NCBI GenBank assembly: GCA_946800325.1
Contig: CAMPEJ010000002.1
Span: forward strand, 310,001 to 374,000
DNA length: 64,000 bases
DNA from: Luzula sylvatica
Lineage: Eukaryota > Streptophyta > Magnoliopsida > Poales > Juncaceae
Reading direction: 5' to 3'
Shown one piece after another: positions 19,311 through 34,199 of the stretch. The notes under the pieces are model-generated. The model saw nothing but the letters and a program-made list of their open reading frames with translations. It was not told the origin of the DNA and made no database searches. Every line of letters starts with the position of its first letter. Position 1 is the stretch's first letter. A program made the position numbers and the translations under genes.

Positions 19311-21085
19311 CATAAACAGATTGTTTTGAATCGAAAAACAAACTTTCATAGTGTTTGTAAATTTTGGTGAAATGTTATGTGGTACAAGATACGATTCAAA
19401 TGATCTCAAAATACGTTATTTGAACTCCCCAAAGCATAAACAAATTGTTTTGAATCGAAAAACAATCTTTCTTAGTGTTTGTAAATTTTGGTAAAATGTT
19501 ATGTGGTAAAAGATACGATTCAAATGATCTCAAAATACGTTATTTGAACTCCCCAAACCATAAACAGATTGTTTTGAATCGAAAAACAAACTTTCTTAGT
19601 GTTTGTAAATTTTGGTGAAATGTTATGTGGTAAAAGATACGATTCAAATGATCTCAAAATACGATTCAAATGATTCAAATGATCTCAAAATACGATTCAA
19701 ATGATTCAAATGATCCCAAAGCATAAACAGATTGTTTTGAATCGAAAAACAAACTTTCTTAGTGTTTGTAAATTTTGGTGAAATGTTATGTAGTAAAAGA
19801 TACGATTCAAATGATCTCAAAATACGTTATTTGAACTCCCCAAAGCATAAACAGATTGTTTTGAATCGAAAAACAAACTTTCTTAGTGTTTGTAAATTTT
19901 GGTGAAATGTTATGTAGTAAAAGATACGATTCCAATGATCTCAAAATACGTTATTTGAACTCCCCAAAGCATAAACAGATTGTTTTGAATCGAAAAACAA
20001 ACTTTCTTAGTGTTTGCAAATTTTGGTGAAATGTTATGTGGTAAAAGATACGGTTCGAATTATCTAAAAATATGTTATTTGAACTCCCCAAAGCATAAAC
20101 AAATTGTTTTGAATCGAAAAACAAACATTCTTAGTATTTGTAAATTTTGGTGAAATGTTATGTAGTAAAAGATACGATTCAAATGATCTCAAAATACGTT
20201 ATTTGAACTCCCCAAAGCATAAACAGATTGTTTTGAATCGAAAATCAAACTTTCTCAGTGTTTGTAAATTTTGGTGAAATGTTATGTGGTGAAAGATACG
20301 AACCAAATGATCTCAAAATACGTTATTTGAACTCCCCAAAGCATAAACAGATTGTTTTGAATTGAAAAACAGACTTTCTTAGTGTTTGTAAATTTTGGTG
20401 AAATGTTATGTAGTAAAAGATACGATTCGAATGATCTCAAAATACGTTATTTGAACTCCCCAAAGCATAAACAGATTGTTTTGAATCGAAAAACAAACTG
20501 TCTTAGTGTTTGTAAATTTTGGTGAAATGTTATCTGGAAAAAGATACGATTCAAATGATCTCAAAATACGTTATTTGAACTCCCCAAAGCATAAACAAAT
20601 TGTTTTGAATCGAAAAACAAAATTTCTTAGTGTTTGTAAATTTCGGTGAAATGTTATGTGGTAAAAGATACTATTCGAATGATCTCAAAATACGTTATTT
20701 GAACTCCCCAAAGCATAAACAGATTGTTTTGAATAGAAAAACAAACTTTCTTAGTGTTTGTAAATTTTGGTGAAATGTTATGTGGTAAAAGATACGATTC
20801 CAATGATCTCAAAATACGTTATTTGAACTCCCCAAAGCATAAACAGATTGTTTTGAATCGAAAAACAAACTTTCTTAGTGTTTGTAAATTTTGGTGAAAT
20901 GTTATGTGGTAAAAGATACGATTCTAATGATCTCAAAATACGTTATTTGAACTCCCCAAAGCATAAACAAATTGTTTTGAATCGAAAAACAAACTTTCTT
21001 AGTGTTTGTAAATTTTGGTAAAATGTTATGTGGTAAAATATACGATTCAAATGATCTCAAAATACGTTATTTGAACTCCCCAAAG

Positions 21086-24000
21086 CATAAACAGATTGTT
21101 TTGAATCGAAAAATAAACTTTCTTAGTGTTGGTAAATTTTGGTGAAATGTTATGTGGTAAAAGATACGATTCAAATGATCTCAAAATACGTTATTTGAAC
21201 TCCCCAAAGCATAAACAGATTGTTTTGAATCGAAAAATAAACTTTCTTAGTGTTTGTAAATTTTGGTGAAATGTTATGTGGTAAAGGATACGATTCAAAT
21301 GATCTCAAAATACGTTATTTGAACTCCCCAAAGCATAAACAGATTGTTTTGAATCGAAAAACAAAATTTCTTAGTGTTTGTAAATTTCGGTGAAATGTTA
21401 TGTGGTCAAAGATACGATTCGAATGATCTAAAAATATGTTATTTGAACTCCCCAAAGCATAAACAAATTGTTTTGAATCGAAAAACAAACTTTCTTAGTG
21501 TTTGTAAATTTTGGTGAAATGTTATGTAGTAAAAGATACGATTCAAATGATCTCAAAATATGTTATTTGAACTCACCAAAGCATAAACAGATTGTTTTGA
21601 ATCGAAAATCAAACTTTCTCAGTGTTTGTAAATTTTGGTGAAATGTTATGTGGTAAAAGATACGAATCAAATGATCTCAAAATACGTTATTTGAACTCCC
21701 CAAAGCATAAACAGATTGTTTTGAATCGAAAAACAAACTTTCTTAGTGTTTGTAAATTTGGGTGAAATGTTATGTGGTAAAAGATACGATTCAAATGATC
21801 TCAAAATACGTTATTTGAACTCCCCAAAGCATAAACAAATTGTTTTGAATCGAAAAACAAAATTTCTTAGTGTTTGTAAATTTTGGTAAAATGTTATGTG
21901 GTAAAATATACGATTCAAATGATCTCAAAATACGTTACTTGAACTCCCCAAAGCATAAACAGATTGTTTTGAATCGAAAAGCAAACTTTCTTAGTGTTTG
22001 TAAATTTTGGTGAAATGTTATGTGGTAAAAGATACGATTCAAATGATCTCAAAATACGTTATTTGAACTCCCGAAAACATAAACAGATTGTTTTAAATCG
22101 AAAAACAAACTTTCTTAGTGTTTGTAAATTTTGGTGAAATGTTATGTAGTAAAAGATACGATTCGAATGATCTCAAAATACGTTATTTGAACTCCCCAAA
22201 GCATAAACAGATTGTTTTGAATCGAAAAACAAACTGTCTTAGTGTTTGTAAATTTTGGTGAAATGTTATCTGGAAAAAGATACGATTCAAATGATCCCAA
22301 AATACGTTATTTGAACTCCCCAAAGCATAAACAAATTGTTTTGAATCGAAAAACAAACTTTCTTAGTGTTTGTAAATTTTGGTGAAATGTTATGTGGTAA
22401 AAGATACGATTCAAATGATCTCAAAATACGTTATTTGAACTCCCCAAAGCATAAACAGATTGTTTTGAATAGAAAAACAAACTTTCTTAGTGTTTGTAAA
22501 TTTTGGTGAAATGTTATGTGGTAAAAGATACGATTCAAATGATCTGAAAATACGTTATTTGAACTCCCCAAAGCATAAACAGATTGTTTTGAATCGAAAA
22601 ACAAACTTTCGTAGTGTTTGTAAATTTTGGTGAAATGTTATGTGGTACAAGATACGATTCAAATGATCTCAAAATACGTTATTTGAACTCCCCAAAGCAT
22701 AAACAAATTGTTTTGAATCGAAAAACAAACTTTCTTAGTGTTTGTAAATTTCGGTGAAATGTTATGTGGTAAAAGATACGATTCGAATGATCTAAAAATA
22801 TGTTATTTGAACTCCCCAAAGCATAAACAAATTGTTTTGAATCGAAAAACAAACTTTCTTAGTGTTTGTAAATTTTGGTGAAATGTTATGTAGTAAAAGA
22901 TACGATTCAAATGATCTCAAAATACGTTATTTGAACTCCCCAAAGCATAAACAGATTGTTTTGAATCAAAAATCAATCTTTCTCAGTGTTTGTAAATTTT
23001 GGTGAAATGTTATGTGGTAAAAGATACGAATCAAATGATCTCAAAATACGTTATTTGAACTCCCCAAAGCATAAACAGATTGTTTTGAATCGAAAAACAA
23101 ACTTTCTTAGTGTTTGTAAATTTTGGTAAAATGTTATGTAGTAAAAGATACGATTCAAATGATCTCAAAATACGTTATTTGAACTCCCCAAAGCATAAAC
23201 AGATTGTTTTGAATCGAAAAACAAACTTTCTTAGTGTTTGTAAATTTTGGTGAAATGTTATGTGGTAAAAGATACGAATCAAATGATCTCAAAATACGTT
23301 ATTTGAACTCCCCAAAGCATAAACAGATTGTTTTGAATCGAAAAACAAACTTTCTTAGTGTTTGTAAATTTGGGTGAAATGTTATGTGGTAAAAGATACG
23401 ATTCAAATGATCTCAAAATACGTTATTTGAACTCCCCAAAGCATAAACAAATTGTTTTGAATCGAAAAACAAAATTTCTTAGTGTTTGTAAATTTTGGTA
23501 AAATGTTATGTGGTAAAATATACGATTCAAATGATCTCAAAATACGTTACTTGAACTCCCCAAAGCATAAACAGATTGTTTTGAATCGAAAAGCAAACTT
23601 TCTTAGTGTTTGTAAATTTTGGTGAAATGTTATGTGGTAAAAGATACGATTCAAATGATCTCAAAATACGTTATTTGAACTCCCGAAAGCACAAACAGAT
23701 TGTTTTAAATCGAAAAACAAACTTTCTTAGTGTTTGTAAATTTTGGTGAAATGTTATGTAGTAAAAGATACGATTCGAATGATCTCAAAATACGTTATTT
23801 GAACTCCCCAAAGCATAAACAAATTGTTTTGAATCTAAAAACAAACTTTCTTAGTGTTTGTAAATTTTGGTGAAATGTTATGTGGTAAAAGATACGATTC
23901 AAATGATCTCAAAATACGTTATTTGAACTCCCCAAAGCATAAACAGATTGTTTTGAATAGAAAAACAAACTTTCTTAGTGTTTGTAAATTTTGGTGAAAT

Positions 24001-25340
24001 GTTATGTGGTAAAAGAAACGATTCAAATGATCTCAAAATACGTTATTTGAACTCCCCAAAGCATAAACATATTGTTTTGAATCGAAAAACAAACTTTCTT
24101 AGTGTTTGTAAATTTTGGTGAAATGTTATGTGGTAAAAGATACGATTCAAATGATCCCAAAATACGTTATTTGAACTCCCCAAAGCATAAACAGATTGTT
24201 TCGAATCGAAAAACAAACTTTCTTAGTGTTTGTAAATTTTGGTGAAATGTTATGTGGTAAAAGATACCATTCAAATGATCTCAAAATACGTTATTTGAAC
24301 TCCCCAAAGCATAAACAAATTGTTTTGAATCGAAAAACAAACTTTCTTAGTGTTTGTAAATTTTGGTGAAATGTTATGTGGTAAAAGATACGATTCAAAT
24401 GATCTCAAAATACGTTATTTGAACTCCCCAAAGCATAAACAAATTGTTTTGAATCGAAAAACAAACTTTCTTAGTGTTTGTAAATTTTGGTGAAATGTTA
24501 TGTGGTAAAAGATACGTTTCTAATGATCTCAAAATACGTTATTTGAACTCCCCAAAGCATAAACAAATTGTTTTGAATCGAAAAACAAACTTTCTTAGTG
24601 TTTGTAAATTTTGGTAAAATGTTATGTGGTAAAATATATGATTCAAATGATCTCAAAATACGTTATTTGAACTCCCCAAAGCATAAACAGATTGTTTTGA
24701 ATCGAAAAATAAACTTTCTTAGTGTTGGTAAATTTTGGTGAAATGTTATGTGGTAAAAGATACGATTCAAATGATCTCAAAATACGTTATTTGAACTCCC
24801 CAAAGCATAAACAGATTGTTTTGAATCGAAAAATAAACTTTCTTAGTGTTTGTAAATTTTGGTGAAATGTTATGTGGTAAAGGATACGATTCAAATGATC
24901 TCAAAATACGTTATTTGACCTCCCCAAAGCATAAACAGATTGTTTTGAATCGAAAAACAAAATTTCTTAGTGTTTGTAAATTTCGGTGAAATGTTATGTG
25001 GTAAAAGATACGATTCGAATGATCTAAAAATAAGTTATTTGAACTCCCCAAAGCATAAACAAATTGTTTTGAATCGAAAAACAAACTTTCTTAGTGTTTG
25101 TAAATTTTGGTGAAATGTTATGTAGTAAAAGATACGATTCAAATGATCTCAAAATACGTTATTTGAACTCCCCAAAGCATAAACAGATTGTTTTGAATCG
25201 AAAATCAAACTTTCTCAGTGTTTGTAAATTTTGGTGAAATGTTATGTGTTAAAAGATACGAATCAAATGATCTCAAAATACGTTATTTGAACTCCCCAAA
25301 GCATAAACAGATTGTTTTGAATCGAAAAACAAACTTTCTT
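21086..25340 (+). repeat. Region of 13-mer (1,612 bp) and 29-mer (3,596 bp) repeats
   Basis: The agtgttggta variant at 21125 recurs at 24721 (29 x 124) and gatacgaatc at 21659 recurs at 25255. Inside this span the gggtgaaat monomer at 21760 and the gcaaactttc monomer at 21981 recur at 23372 and 23593 (13 x 124). The boundaries are approximate. Confidence 0.75.
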
Positions 25341-25429
25341 AGTGTTTGTAAATTTTGGTAAAATGTTATGTAGTAAAAGATACGATTCGAATGATCTCAA
25401 AATACGTTATTTGAACTCCCCAAAGCATA

Positions 25430-28035
25430 AACAGATTGTTTTGAATCGAAAAACAAACTGTCTTAGCGTTTGTAAATTTTGGTGAAATGTTATCTGGAAA
25501 AAGATACGATTCAAATGATCCCAAAATACGTTATTTGAACTCCCCAAAGCATAAACAAATTGTTTTGAATCGAAAAACAAACTTTCTTAGTGTTTGTAAA
25601 TTTTGGTGAAATGTTATGTGGTAAAAGATACGATTGAAATGATCTCAAAATACGTTATTTGAACTCCCCAAAGCATAAACAGATTGTTGTGAATAGAAAA
25701 GCAAACTTTCTTAGTGTTTGTAAATTTTGGTGAAATGTTATGTGGTAAAAGATACGATTCAAATGATCTCAAAATACGTTATTTGAACTCCCCAAAGCAT
25801 AAACAGATTGTTTTGAATCGAAAAACAAACTTTCGTAGTGTTTGTAAATTTTGGTGAAATGTTATGTGGTACAAGATACGATTCAAATGATCTCAAAATA
25901 CGTTATTTGAACTCCCCAAAGCATAAACAAATTGTTTTGAATCGAAAAACAAACTTTCTTAGTGTTTGTAAATTTCGGTGAAATGTTATGTGGTAAAAGA
26001 TACGATTCGAATGATCTAAAAATATGTTATTTGAACTCCCCAAAGCATAAACAAATTGTTTTGAATCGAAAAACAAACTTTCTTAGTGTTTGTAAATTTT
26101 GGTGAAATGTTATGTAGTAAAAGATACGATTCAAATGATCTCAAAATACGTTATTTGAACTCCCCAAAGCATAAACAGATTGTTTTGAATCGAAAATCAA
26201 ACTTTCTAAGTGTTTGTAAATTTTGGTGAAATGTTATGTGGTAAAAGATACGATTCAAATGATCTCAAAATACGTTATTTGAACTCCCCAAAGCATAAAC
26301 AGATTGTTTTGAATAGAAAAACAATCTGTCTTAGCGTTTGTAAATTTTGGTGAAATGTTATCTGGAAAAAGATACGATTCAAATGATCCCAAAATACGTT
26401 ATTTGAACTCCCCAAAGCATAAACAAATTGTTTTGAATCGAAAAACAAACTTTCTTAGTGTTTGTAAATTTTGGTGAAATGTTATGTGGTAAAAGATACG
26501 ATTGAAATGATCTCAAAATACGTTATTTGAACTCCCCAAAGCATAAACAGATTGTTTTGAATAGAAAAACAAACTTTCTTAGTGTTTGTAAATTTTGGTG
26601 AAATGTTATGTGGTAAAAGATACGATTCAAATGATCTCAAAATACGTTATTTGAACTCCCCAAAGCATAAACAGATTGTTTTGAATCGAAAAACAAACTT
26701 TCGTAGTGTTTGTAAATTTTGGTGAAATGTTATGTGGTACAAGATACGATTCAAATGATCTCAAAATACGTTATTTGAACTCCCCAAAGCATAAACAAAT
26801 TGTTTTGAATCGAAAAACAAACTTTCTTAGTGTTTGTAAATTTCGGTGAAATGTTATGTGGTAAAAGATACGATTCGAATGATCTAAAAATATGTTATTT
26901 GAACTCCCCAAAGCATAAACAAATTGTTTTGAATCGAAAAACAAACTTTCTTAGTGTTTGTAAATTTTGGTGAAATGTTATGTAGTAAAAGATACGATTC
27001 AAATGATCTCAAAATACGTTATTTGAACTCCCCAAAGCATAAACAGATTGTTTTGAATCGAAAATCAAACTTTCTAAGTGTTTGTAAATTTTGGTGAAAT
27101 GTTATGTGGTAAAAGATACGATTCAAATGATCTCAAAATACGTTATTTGAACTCCCCAAAGCATAAACAGATTGTTTTGAATAGAAAAACAATCTGTCTT
27201 AGCGTTTGTAAATTTTGGTGAAATGTTATCTGGAAAAAGATACGATTCAAATGATCCCAAAATACGTTATTTGAACTCCCCAAAGCATAAACAAATTGTT
27301 TTGAATCGAAAAACAAACTTTCTTAGTGTTTGTAAATTTTGGTGAAATGTTATGTGGTAAAAGATACGATTGAAATGATCTCAAAATACGTTATTTGAAC
27401 TCCCCAAAGCATAAACAGATTGTTTTGAATAGAAAAACAAACTTTCTTAGTGTTTGTAAATTTTGGTGAAATGTTATGTGGTAAAAGATACGATTCAAAT
27501 GATCTCAAAATACGTTATTTGAACTCCCCAAAGCATAAACAGATTGTTTTGAATCGAAAAACAAACTTTCGTAGTGTTTGTAAATTTTGGTGAAATGTTA
27601 TGTGGTACAAGATACGATTCAAATGATCTCAAAATACGTTATTTGAACTCCCCAAAGCATAAACAAATTGTTTTGAATCGAAAAACAAACTTTCTTAGTG
27701 TTTGTAAATTTCGGTGAAATGTTATGTGGTAAAAGATACGATTCGAATGATCTAAAAATATGTTATTTGAACTCCCCAAAGCATAAACAAATTGTTTTGA
27801 ATCGAAAAACAAACTTTCTTAGTGTTTGTAAATTTTGGTGAAATGTTATGTAGTAAAAGATACGATTCAAATGATCTCAAAATACGTTATTTGAACTCCC
27901 CAAAGCAGAAACAGATTGTTTTGAATCGAAAATCAAACTTTCTAAGTGTTTGTAAATTTTGGTGAAATGTTATGTGGTAAAAGATACGATTCAAATGATC
28001 TCAAAATACGTTATTTGAACTCCCCAAAGCATAAA
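25430..28035 (+). repeat. 7-monomer HOR (868 bp), three tandem copies
   Basis: The rare cttagcgtttg variant occurs near 25461, 26329 and 27197, at 868-bp steps. The neighbouring gattgaaatg, cgtagtg/ggtacaag and atttcggtg monomers follow in the same order in each unit. The second and third units share the additional acaatctgtc change. Confidence 0.87.
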
Positions 28036-28189
28036 CAGATTGTTTTGAATAGAAAAACAAACTTTCTTAGTGTTTGTAAATTTTGGTGAAATGTTATGTG
28101 GTAAAAGATACGATTCAAATGATCTCAAAATACGTTATTTGAACTCCCCAAAGCATAAACAAATTGTTTTGAATCGAAAAACAAACTTT

Positions 28190-31100
28190 CTTAGTGTTTG
28201 TAAATTTTGGTGAAATGTTATGTGGTAAAAGATACGAATCAAATGATCTCAAAATACGTTATTTGAACTCCCCAAAGCATAAACAGATTGTTTTGAATCG
28301 AAAAACAAACTTTCTTAGTGTTTGTAAATTTTGGTAAAATGTTATGTAGTAAAAGATACGATTCAAATGATCTCAAAATACGTTATTTGAACTCCCCAAA
28401 GCATAAACAGATTGTTTTGAATCGAAAAACAAACTTTCTTAGTGTTTGTAAATTTTGGTGAAATGTTATGTGGTAAAAGATACGAATCAAATGATCTCAA
28501 AATACGTTATTTGAACTCCCCAAAGCATAAACAGATTGTTTCGAATCGAAAAACAAACTTTCTTAGTGTTTGTAAATTTTGGTGAAATGTTATGTGGTAA
28601 AAGATACGATTCAAATGATCTCAAAATACGTTATTTGAACTCCCCAAAGCATAAACAAATTGTTTTGAATCGAAAAACAAACTTTCTTAGTGTTTGTAAA
28701 TTTTGGTGAAATGTTATGTGGTAAAAGATACGATTCAAATGATCTCAAAATACGTTATTTGAACTCCCCAAAGCATAAACAAATTGTTTTGAATCGAAAA
28801 ACAAACTTTCTTAGTGTTTGTAAATTTTGGTGAAATGTTATGTGGTAAAAGATACGATTCAAATGATCTCAAAATACGTTATTTGAACTCCCCAAAGCAT
28901 AAACAGATTGTTTTGAATAGAAAAACAAACTTTCTTAGTGTTTGTAAATTTTGGTGAAATGTTATGTGGTAAAAGATACGATTCAAATGATCTCAAAATA
29001 CGTTATTTGAACTCCCCAAAGCATAAACAGATTGTTTTGAATAGAAAAACAAACTTTCTTAGTGTTTGTAAATTTTGGTGAAATGTTATGTGGTAAAAGA
29101 TACGATTCAAATGATCTCAAAATACGTTATTTGAACTCCCCAAAGCATAAACAAATTGTTTTGAATCGAAAAACAAACTTTCTTAGTGTTTGTAAATTTT
29201 GGTGAAATGTTATGTGGTAAAAGATACGATTCAAATGATCTCAAAATACGTTATTTGAACTCCCCAAAGCATAAACAAATTGTTTTGAATCGAAAAACAA
29301 ACTTTCTTAGTGTTTGTAAATTTTGGTGAAATGTTATGTAGTAAAAGATACGATTCGAATGATCTCAAAATACGTTATTTGAACTCCCCAAAGCATAAAC
29401 AGATTGTTTTGAATCGAAAAACAAACTGTCTTAGTGTTTGTAAATTTTGGTGAAATGTTATCTGGAAAAAGATACGATTCAAATGATCCCAAAATACGTT
29501 ATTTGAACTCCCCAAAGCATAAACAAATTGTTTTGAATCGAAAAACAAACTTTCTTAGTGTTTGTAAATTTTGGTGAAATGTTATGTGGTAAAAGATACG
29601 ATTGAAATGATCTCAAAATACGTTATTTGAACTCCCCAAAGCATAAACAGATTGTTTTGAATAGAAAAACAAACTTTCTTAGTGTTTGTAAATTTTGGTG
29701 AAATGTTATGTGGTAAAAGATACGATTCAAATGATCTCAAAATACGTTATTTGAACTCCCCAAAGCATAAACAGATTGTTTTGAATCGAAAAACAAACTT
29801 TCGTAGTGTTTGTAAATTTTGGTGAAATGTTATGTGGTACAAGATACGATTCAAATGATCTCAAAATACGTTATTTGAACTCCCCAAAGCATAAACAAAT
29901 TGTTTTGAATCGAAAAACAAACTTTCTTAGTGTTTGTAAATTTCGGTGAAATGTTATGTGGTAAAAGATACGATTCGAATGATCTAAAAATATGTTATTT
30001 GAACTCCCCAAAGCATAAACAAATTGTTTTGAATCGAAAAACAAACTTTCTTAGTGTTTGTAAATTTTGGTGAAATGTTATGTAGTAAAAGATACGATTC
30101 AAATGATCTCAAAATACGTTATTTGAACTCCCCAAAGCATAAACAGATTGTTTTGAATCGAAAATCAAACTTTCTCAGTGTTTGTAAATTTTGGTGAAAT
30201 GTTATGTGGTAAAAGATACGAATCAAATGATCTCAAAATACGTTATTTGAACTCCCCAAAGCATAAACAGATTGTTTTGAATCGAAAAACAAACTTTCTT
30301 AGTGTTTGTAAATTTTGGTAAAATGTTATGTAGTAAAAGATACGATTCAAATGATCTCAAAATACGTTATTTGAACTCCCCAAAGCATAAACAGATTGTT
30401 TTGAATCGAAAAACAAACTTTCTTAGTGTTTGTAAATTTTGGTGAAATGTTATGTGGTAAAAGATACGAATCAAATGATCTCAAAATACGTTATTTGAAC
30501 TCCCCAAAGCATAAACAGATTGTTTCGAATCGAAAAACAAACTTTCTTAGTGTTTGTAAATTTTGGTGAAATGTTATGTGGTAAAAGATACGATTCAAAT
30601 GATCTCAAAATACGTTATTTGAACTCCCCAAAGCATAAACAAATTGTTTTGAATCGAAAAACAAACTTTCTTAGTGTTTGTAAATTTTGGTGAAATGTTG
30701 TTATGTGGTAAAAGATACGATTCAAATGATCTCAAAATACGTTATTTGAACTCCCCAAAGCATAAACAAATTGTTTTGAATCGAAAAACAAACTTTCTTA
30801 GTGTTTGTAAATTTTGGTGAAATGTTATGTGGTAAAAGATACGATTCAAATGATCTCAAAATACGTTATTTGAACTCCCCAAAGCATAAACAGATTGTTT
30901 TGAATAGAAAAACAAACTTTCTTAGTGTTTGTAAATTTTGGTGAAATGTTATGTGGTAAAAGATACGATTCAAATGATCTCAAAATACGTTATTTGAACT
31001 CCCCAAAGCATAAACAGATTGTTTTGAATAGAAAAACAAACTTTCTTAGTGTTTGTAAATTTTGGTGAAATGTTATGTGGTAAAAGATACGATTCAAATG

Positions 31101-31590
31101 ATCTCAAAATACGTTATTTGAACTCCCCAAAGCATAAACAAATTGTTTTGAATCGAAAAACAAACTTTCTTAGTGTTTGTAAATTTTGGTGAAATGTTAT
31201 GTGGTAAAAGATACGATTCAAATGATCTCAAAATACGTTATTTGAACTCCCCAAAGCATAAACAAATTGTTTTGAATCGAAAAACAAACTTTCTTTGTGT
31301 TTGTAAATTTTGGTGAAATGTTATGTAGTAAAAGATACGATTCGAATGATCTCAAAATACGTTAGTTGAACTCCCCAAAGCATAAACAGATTGTTTTGAA
31401 TCGAAAAACAAACTGTCTTAGTGTTTGTAAATTTTGCTGAAATGTTATCTGGAAAAAGATACGATTCAAATGATCCCAAAATACGTTATTTGAACTCCCC
31501 AAAGCATAAACAGATTGTTTTGAATCGAAAAACAAACTTTCTTAGTGTTTGTAAATTTTGGTGAAATGTTATGTGGTAAAAGATACGATT
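28190..31590 (+). repeat. 16-monomer HOR (1,984 bp), about 1.7 copies
   Basis: gatacgaatc at 28231 and 28479 recurs at 30215 and 30463, and tcgaatcgaa at 28541 recurs at 30525. atctgg at 29460 recurs at 31447, 3 bp further because of the GTT insertion at about 30698. Confidence 0.85.
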
Positions 31591-33950
31591 CAAATGATCC
31601 CAAAATACGTTATTTGAACTCCCCAAAAGCATGAACAAATTGTTTTGAATCGAAAAACAAATTTTCTTAGTGTTTGTAAATTTTGGTGAAATGTTATGTG
31701 GTAAAAGATACGATTCAAATGATCTCAAAATACGTTATTTGAACTCCCCAAAGCATAAACAGATTGTTTTGAATAGAAAAACAAACTTTCTTAGTGTTTG
31801 TAAATTTTGGTGAAATGTTATGTGGTAAAAGATACGATTCAAATGATCTCAAAATACGTTATTTGAACTCCCCAAAGCATAAACAGATTGTTTTGAATCG
31901 AAAAACAAACTTTTGTAGTGTTTGTAAATTTGTGTGAAATGTTATGTGGTACAAGATACGATTCAAATGATCTCAAAATACGTTATTTGAACTCCCCAAA
32001 GCATAAACAAATTGTTTTGAATCGAAAAACAAACTTTCTTAGTATTTGTAAATTTTGGTAAAATGTTATGTGGTAAAAGATACGATTCAAATGATCTCAA
32101 AATACGTTATTTGAACTCCCCAAAGCATGAACAGATTGTTTTGAATCGAAAAACAAACTTTCTTAGTGTTTGTAAATTTTGGTGAAATGTTATGTGGTAA
32201 AAGATACGATTCAAATGATCTCAAAATACGTTATTTGAACTCCCCAAAGCATAAACAGATTGTTTTGAATCGAAAATCAAACTTTCTCAGTGTTTGTAAA
32301 TTTTGGTGAAATGTTATGTGGTAAAAGATACGAATCAAATGATCTCAAAATACGTTATTTGAACTCCCCAAAGCATAAACAGATTGTTTTGAATCGAAAA
32401 ACAAACTTTCTTAGTGTTTGTAATTTTTGGTAAAATGTTATGTAGTAAAAGATACGATTCGAATGATCTCAAAATACGTTACTTGAACTCCCCAAAGCAT
32501 AAACAGATTGTTTTGAATCGAAAAGCAAACTTTCTTAGTGTTTGTAAATTTTGGTGAAATGTTATGTGGTAAAAGATACGAATCAAATGATCTCAAAATA
32601 CGTTATTTGAACTCCCCAAAGCATAAACAGATTGTTTCGAATCGAAAAACAAACTTTCTTAGTGTTTGTAAATTTTGGTGAAATGTTATGTGGTAAAAGA
32701 TACGATTAAAATGATCTCAAAATACGTTATTTGAACTCCCCAAAGCATAAACAGATTGTTTTGAATCGAAAAACAAACTGTCTTAGTGTTTGTAAATTTT
32801 GGTGAAATGTTATGTGGAAAAAGATACGATTCAAATGATCCCAAAATACGTTATTTGAACTCCCCAAAGCATAAACAAATTGTTTTGAATCGAAAAACAA
32901 ACTTTCTTAGTGTTTGTAAATTTTGGTGAAATGTTATGTGGTAAAAGATACGATTCAAATGATCCCAAAATACGTTATTTGAACTCCCCAAAAGCATAAA
33001 CAGATTGTTTTGAATCGAAAAACAAACTTTCTTAGTGTTTGTAAATTTTGGTGAAATGTTATGTGGTAAAAGATACAATTCAAATGATCTCAAAATACGT
33101 TATTTGAACTCCCCAAAGCATAAACAGATTGTTTTGAATAGAAAAACAAACTTTCTTAGTGTTTGTAAATTTTGGTGAAATGTTATGTGGTAAAAGATAC
33201 GATTCAAATGATCTCAAAATACGTTATTTGAACTCCCCAAAGCATAAACAGATTGTTTTGAATCGAAAAACAAACTTTCTTAGTGTTTGTAAATTTTGGT
33301 GAAATGTTATGTGGTACAAGATACGATTCAAATGATCTCAAAATACGTTATTTGAACTCCCCAAAGCATAAACAAATTGTTTTGAATCGAAAAACAAACT
33401 TTCTTAGTATTTGTAAATTTTGGTAAAATGTTATGTGGTAAAAGATACGATTCAAATGATCTCAAAATACGTTATTTGAACTCCCCAAAGCATGAACAGA
33501 TTGTTTTGAATCGAAAAACAAACTTTCTTAGTGTTTGTAAATTTTGGTGAAATGTTATGTGGTAAAAGATACGATTCAAATGATCTCAAAATACGTTATT
33601 TGAACTCCACAAAGCATAAACAGATTGTTTTGAATCGAAAATCAAACTTTCTCAGTGTTTGTAAATTTTGGTGAAATGTTATGTGTTAAAAGATACGAAT
33701 CAAATGATCTCAAAATACGTTATTTGAACTCCCCAAAGCATAAACAGATTGTTTTGAATCGAAAAACAAACTTTCTTAGTGTTTGTAAATTTTGGTAAAA
33801 TGTTATGTAGTAAAAGATACGATTCAAGTGATCTCAAAATACGTTATTTGAACTCCCCAAAGCATAAACAGATTGTTTTGAATCGAAAAACAAACTTTCT
33901 TAGTGTTTGTACATTTTGATGAAATGTTATGTGGTAAAAGATACGAATCA
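31450..33950 (+). repeat. 11-monomer HOR (1,365 bp), about 1.8 copies
   Basis: The cttagtatttg variant at 32041 recurs at 33406, and gatacgaatc at 32327 recurs at 33692. The period is 11 x 124 + 1, the extra base being the additional A in cccaaaagc. Confidence 0.8.
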
Positions 33951-34199
33951 AATGATCTCAAAGTACGTTATTTGAACTCCCCAAAACATAAACAGATTGT
34001 TTTGAATAGAAAAACAAACTTTCTTAGTGTTTGTAAATTTGGGTGAAATGTTATGTGGTAAAAGATACGATTCAAATGATCTCAAAATACGTTATTTGAA
34101 CTCCCCAAAGCATAAACAGATTGTTTTGAATCGAAAAACAAACTTTCTTAGTGTTTGTAAATTTTGGTGAAATGTTATGTGGTAAAAGATACGATTCAA

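Larger units (their letters stand above)
16794..21085 (+). repeat. 21-monomer HOR, 2,643-bp period, about 1.6 copies
   Basis: taaacaaattg...aacaatcttt at 16794 recurs at 19437, and ccaaaccataa at 16909 recurs at 19552. The period equals 21 x 124 + 39, the 39 bp coming from one expanded monomer. The second copy stops matching at about 21085, where the first copy enters a duplicated 7-mer. Confidence 0.85.
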